Below are positions 62,465-64,000 of a stretch of DNA of 64,000 nt, piece after piece; position 1 is the first letter of the stretch; each line of letters starts with the position of its first letter. This DNA comes from an uncultured Pseudomonadota bacterium (GTDB taxonomy: Bacteria > Pseudomonadota > Gammaproteobacteria > Steroidobacterales > Steroidobacteraceae), in NCBI GenBank assembly GCA_903884235.1, contig CAISEB010000030.1, forward strand, positions 62,001-126,000. Reading direction: 5' to 3'. The notes beneath the pieces are model-generated. The model did not search any database. It had not been told where the DNA came from and worked only from the letters and a program-made list of their open reading frames with translations. Position numbers and translations under genes: made by a program.

Positions 62465-64000
62465 ATGAACCGGTACCCACTTTGGAAGAGCCTGCTGTTC
62501 GCAGGCGTGATGGTGCTCGCGCTGTTCCTCGCGCTGCCGAACGTGTTCGGCTCCGCGCCGGCGCTGCAGCTCTCGCGCAAGGACGGCGAGCTGTTCAAGG
62601 GCGACGGCGCCGTGCAGCAGTTCACCGACGTGCTGGCGCGCGAGCACGTCACGGCCGATGCGTCGTTCGTCGAGAACGGCCGCGTCGTGATGCGCTTCGC
62701 CGACGTTCCGACGCAGCTGAAGGCGCGTGACCTGATCGAGTCGTCCGCGCAGGGCACGTACGCGATCGCGACCACGTTCGCCTCGCGCGCACCGGGCTGG
62801 GTCCGCGCCGTCGGCCTCAAGCCGATGAGCCTCGGCCTCGACTTGCGCGGCGGCATATACCTCGTGTACGAGGTCGACGTCGATGGCGCGGTGAAGCAGG
62901 TCCTGGCGCGCCTCGAGCGCGACTACCGCACGGCGCTGCGCGAAAAGAAGATCCAGTACGAGTCGGTCGAGGGCGGCCCCGGCGTCGTCACCGTCACGCT
63001 CAAGGACGCCGCCCGCCTCGAAGACGCGAAGTCGGCGCTGACGGCGGTCGACCGCGACGTGACCCTGGTCACCGAGACGCGCCCCGAGGGCGGCGCGCAG
63101 CTGCGTGCGAGCCTGTCGGACGCCCAGGTCAAGGAACGGCAGAGCTTCGCGATCCAGCAGAACATCACGGCCCTCAGCAACCGCGTGAACTCGCTTGGCG
63201 TGTCCGAGGCGAGCGTGCAGCGCCAGGGTGCGAACCGCATCGCGGTGCAGCTGCCCGGCGTGCAGGACGCGAGCGAGGTCATCCGCCTGCTCGGCAAGAC
63301 CGCGACCCTCGAGTTCCGTCTCGTCGACCAGGCCAACAACGCGCTCGAGGCCCAGCAGACCGGCCACGCGCCGCTCGGCACCAAGCTGTACAAGCAGCGC
63401 AGCGGCGCGCCCGTCCTGCTGAAGCGCGAGATCATCGTGACCGGCGAGCAGCTGACCAATGCCAGTTCGTCCAACCAGCAGGGCGAGCCGCAGGTCACCG
63501 TGAACCTCGACGCCCGCGGCGGCGACGAGATGCTGCGCACGACCCGCGAGAACCTCGGCAAGCCGATGGCAGTCGTGTTCATCGAGCGCGAGCGCCAGCT
63601 GCGCGAGGTCGACGGCCAGAAGGTCGCGGTCGACGTGAACAAGGAAGAGGTCATCAGCGTCGCGACCATCAACGGCGTCTTCTCGAACACCTTCCAGATC
63701 ACCGGGCTCACCTCGCACGAGGGCCTCGAGCTCGCGAAGCTGCTGCGCGCTGGCGCGCTCGCGGCCCCGGTGTACATCGTCGAGCAGCGCCTGATCGGCC
63801 CGAGCCTCGGCCAGGACAACATCGACAAGGGCGTGCGCGCGCTGGTGATCGGCTCGGTCGCGCTGTTCGTCTTCATGGCGCTCTACTACAGCGCGTTCGG
63901 CCTGGTCGCGAACCTCGTGCTGGTCTGCAACGTCGTGCTGCTGACGGCCTGCCTGTCGCTGTTCGGCGCGGCGCTGACGCTGCCCGGCATCGCCGGCATC
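62465..64000 (+). CDS. secD: Protein translocase subunit SecD (C-terminus off window)
   Basis: The first 512 residues are visible. An N-terminal helix (SLLFAGVMVLALFLALPNVFG) is followed by LKPMSLGLDLRGGIYLVYEVD (the D1 motif), the large periplasmic P1 domain, LRAGALAAPVYIVEQRLIGPSLGQ within limits, and the first RND membrane helices. SecD with SecF uses the proton gradient to pull proteins across the membrane. It is the last gene of queA-tgt-yajC-secD. secF presumably follows. Confidence 0.96.
   Translation, partial: MNRYPLWKSLLFAGVMVLALFLALPNVFGSAPALQLSRKDGELFKGDGAVQQFTDVLAREHVTADASFVENGRVVMRFADVPTQLKARDLIESSAQGTYAIATTFASRAPGWVRAVGLKPMSLGLDLRGGIYLVYEVDVDGAVKQVLARLERDYRTALREKKIQYESVEGGPGVVTVTLKDAARLEDAKSALTAVDRDVTLVTETRPEGGAQLRASLSDAQVKERQSFAIQQNITALSNRVNSLGVSEASVQRQGANRIAVQLPGVQDASEVIRLLGKTATLEFRLVDQANNALEAQQTGHAPLGTKLYKQRSGAPVLLKREIIVTGEQLTNASSSNQQGEPQVTVNLDARGGDEMLRTTRENLGKPMAVVFIERERQLREVDGQKVAVDVNKEEVISVATINGVFSNTFQITGLTSHEGLELAKLLRAGALAAPVYIVEQRLIGPSLGQDNIDKGVRALVIGSVALFVFMALYYSAFGLVANLVLVCNVVLLTACLSLFGAALTLPGIAGI

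Overview
The window is uniformly GC-rich, densely packed chromosomal DNA from a bacterium. The gene content points to a gammaproteobacterium: a queA-tgt-yajC-secD block, arnT-arnB-arnC, xerD-dsbC, a short DUF6763-like acidic protein, zapE, and a giant NAD-glutamate dehydrogenase. An order-level placement (Nevskiales, Steroidobacterales or Xanthomonadales relatives) is only a guess. It looks like core genome: I see no insertion sequences, prophage, CRISPR array or integrated element. No gap between genes exceeds 300 bases.

Layout. 1-3240 (minus): an arnT-arnB-arnC run for aminoarabinose modification of lipid A, cut by the left edge. 3380-5791 (plus): a beta-CASP metallo-beta-lactamase RNase-like protein and a CbpA-type J protein. 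5799-19245 (minus): a long micro-aerobic block. It holds cytochrome cbb3 oxidase ccoNOQP, a small membrane protein, the assembly and copper genes ccoGHIS with a TauE/SafE-like protein, a DUF6763-like protein, the heme-PAS oxygen sensor FixL with FixJ, an odd stand-alone receiver, and a VIT1/CCC1 iron/manganese transporter. 19489-21916 (plus): proBA. 21924-27071 (minus): a molybdenum cofactor operon moeA-moaA-moaC-mobA-moaD followed by an unusual MoaE-MoeB-rhodanese fusion. 27076-34974: mixed metabolic and transport genes, including a ModF-like double ABC ATPase, a dicarboxylate/glutamate symporter, a PhzF protein, a PnuC transporter paired with a small-molecule kinase, a ferredoxin and gpmA. 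35052-50693 (all minus): a MarR regulator with NAD-GDH, zapE, a guanidinobutyrase-like ureohydrolase, a GST, ETF-ubiquinone oxidoreductase, an M16 peptidase pair, two SDRs and a thiolase.

50778-55894 is the most interesting part: a gas-sensing signalling island. It has an H-NOX heme protein overlapped by a histidine kinase that carries the HNOBA domain known from soluble guanylate cyclase. Around these are a receiver-only protein, a regulator with its DNA-binding domain N-terminal to the receiver, a degenerate pseudo-receiver, and a CsrA-like protein with a long C-terminal tail. The lack of a distal tyrosine in the H-NOX suggests nitric oxide sensing. A plausible reading is NO input feeding both transcription and CsrA-type post-transcriptional control.

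55935-64000 is housekeeping: plsC, xerD, dsbC, fdxA, a NUDIX hydrolase, tRNA-Leu(CAA), queA, tgt, yajC and secD (cut by the right edge). yajC carries an in-frame amber codon at codon 23, although its ribosome binding site lies upstream of that stop.

Together, the FixL oxygen sensor with cbb3 oxidase and the H-NOX nitric oxide sensor suggest life across oxygen gradients with exposure to NO. The MoCo operon would fit molybdoenzymes such as nitrate reductase, though none is in the window.
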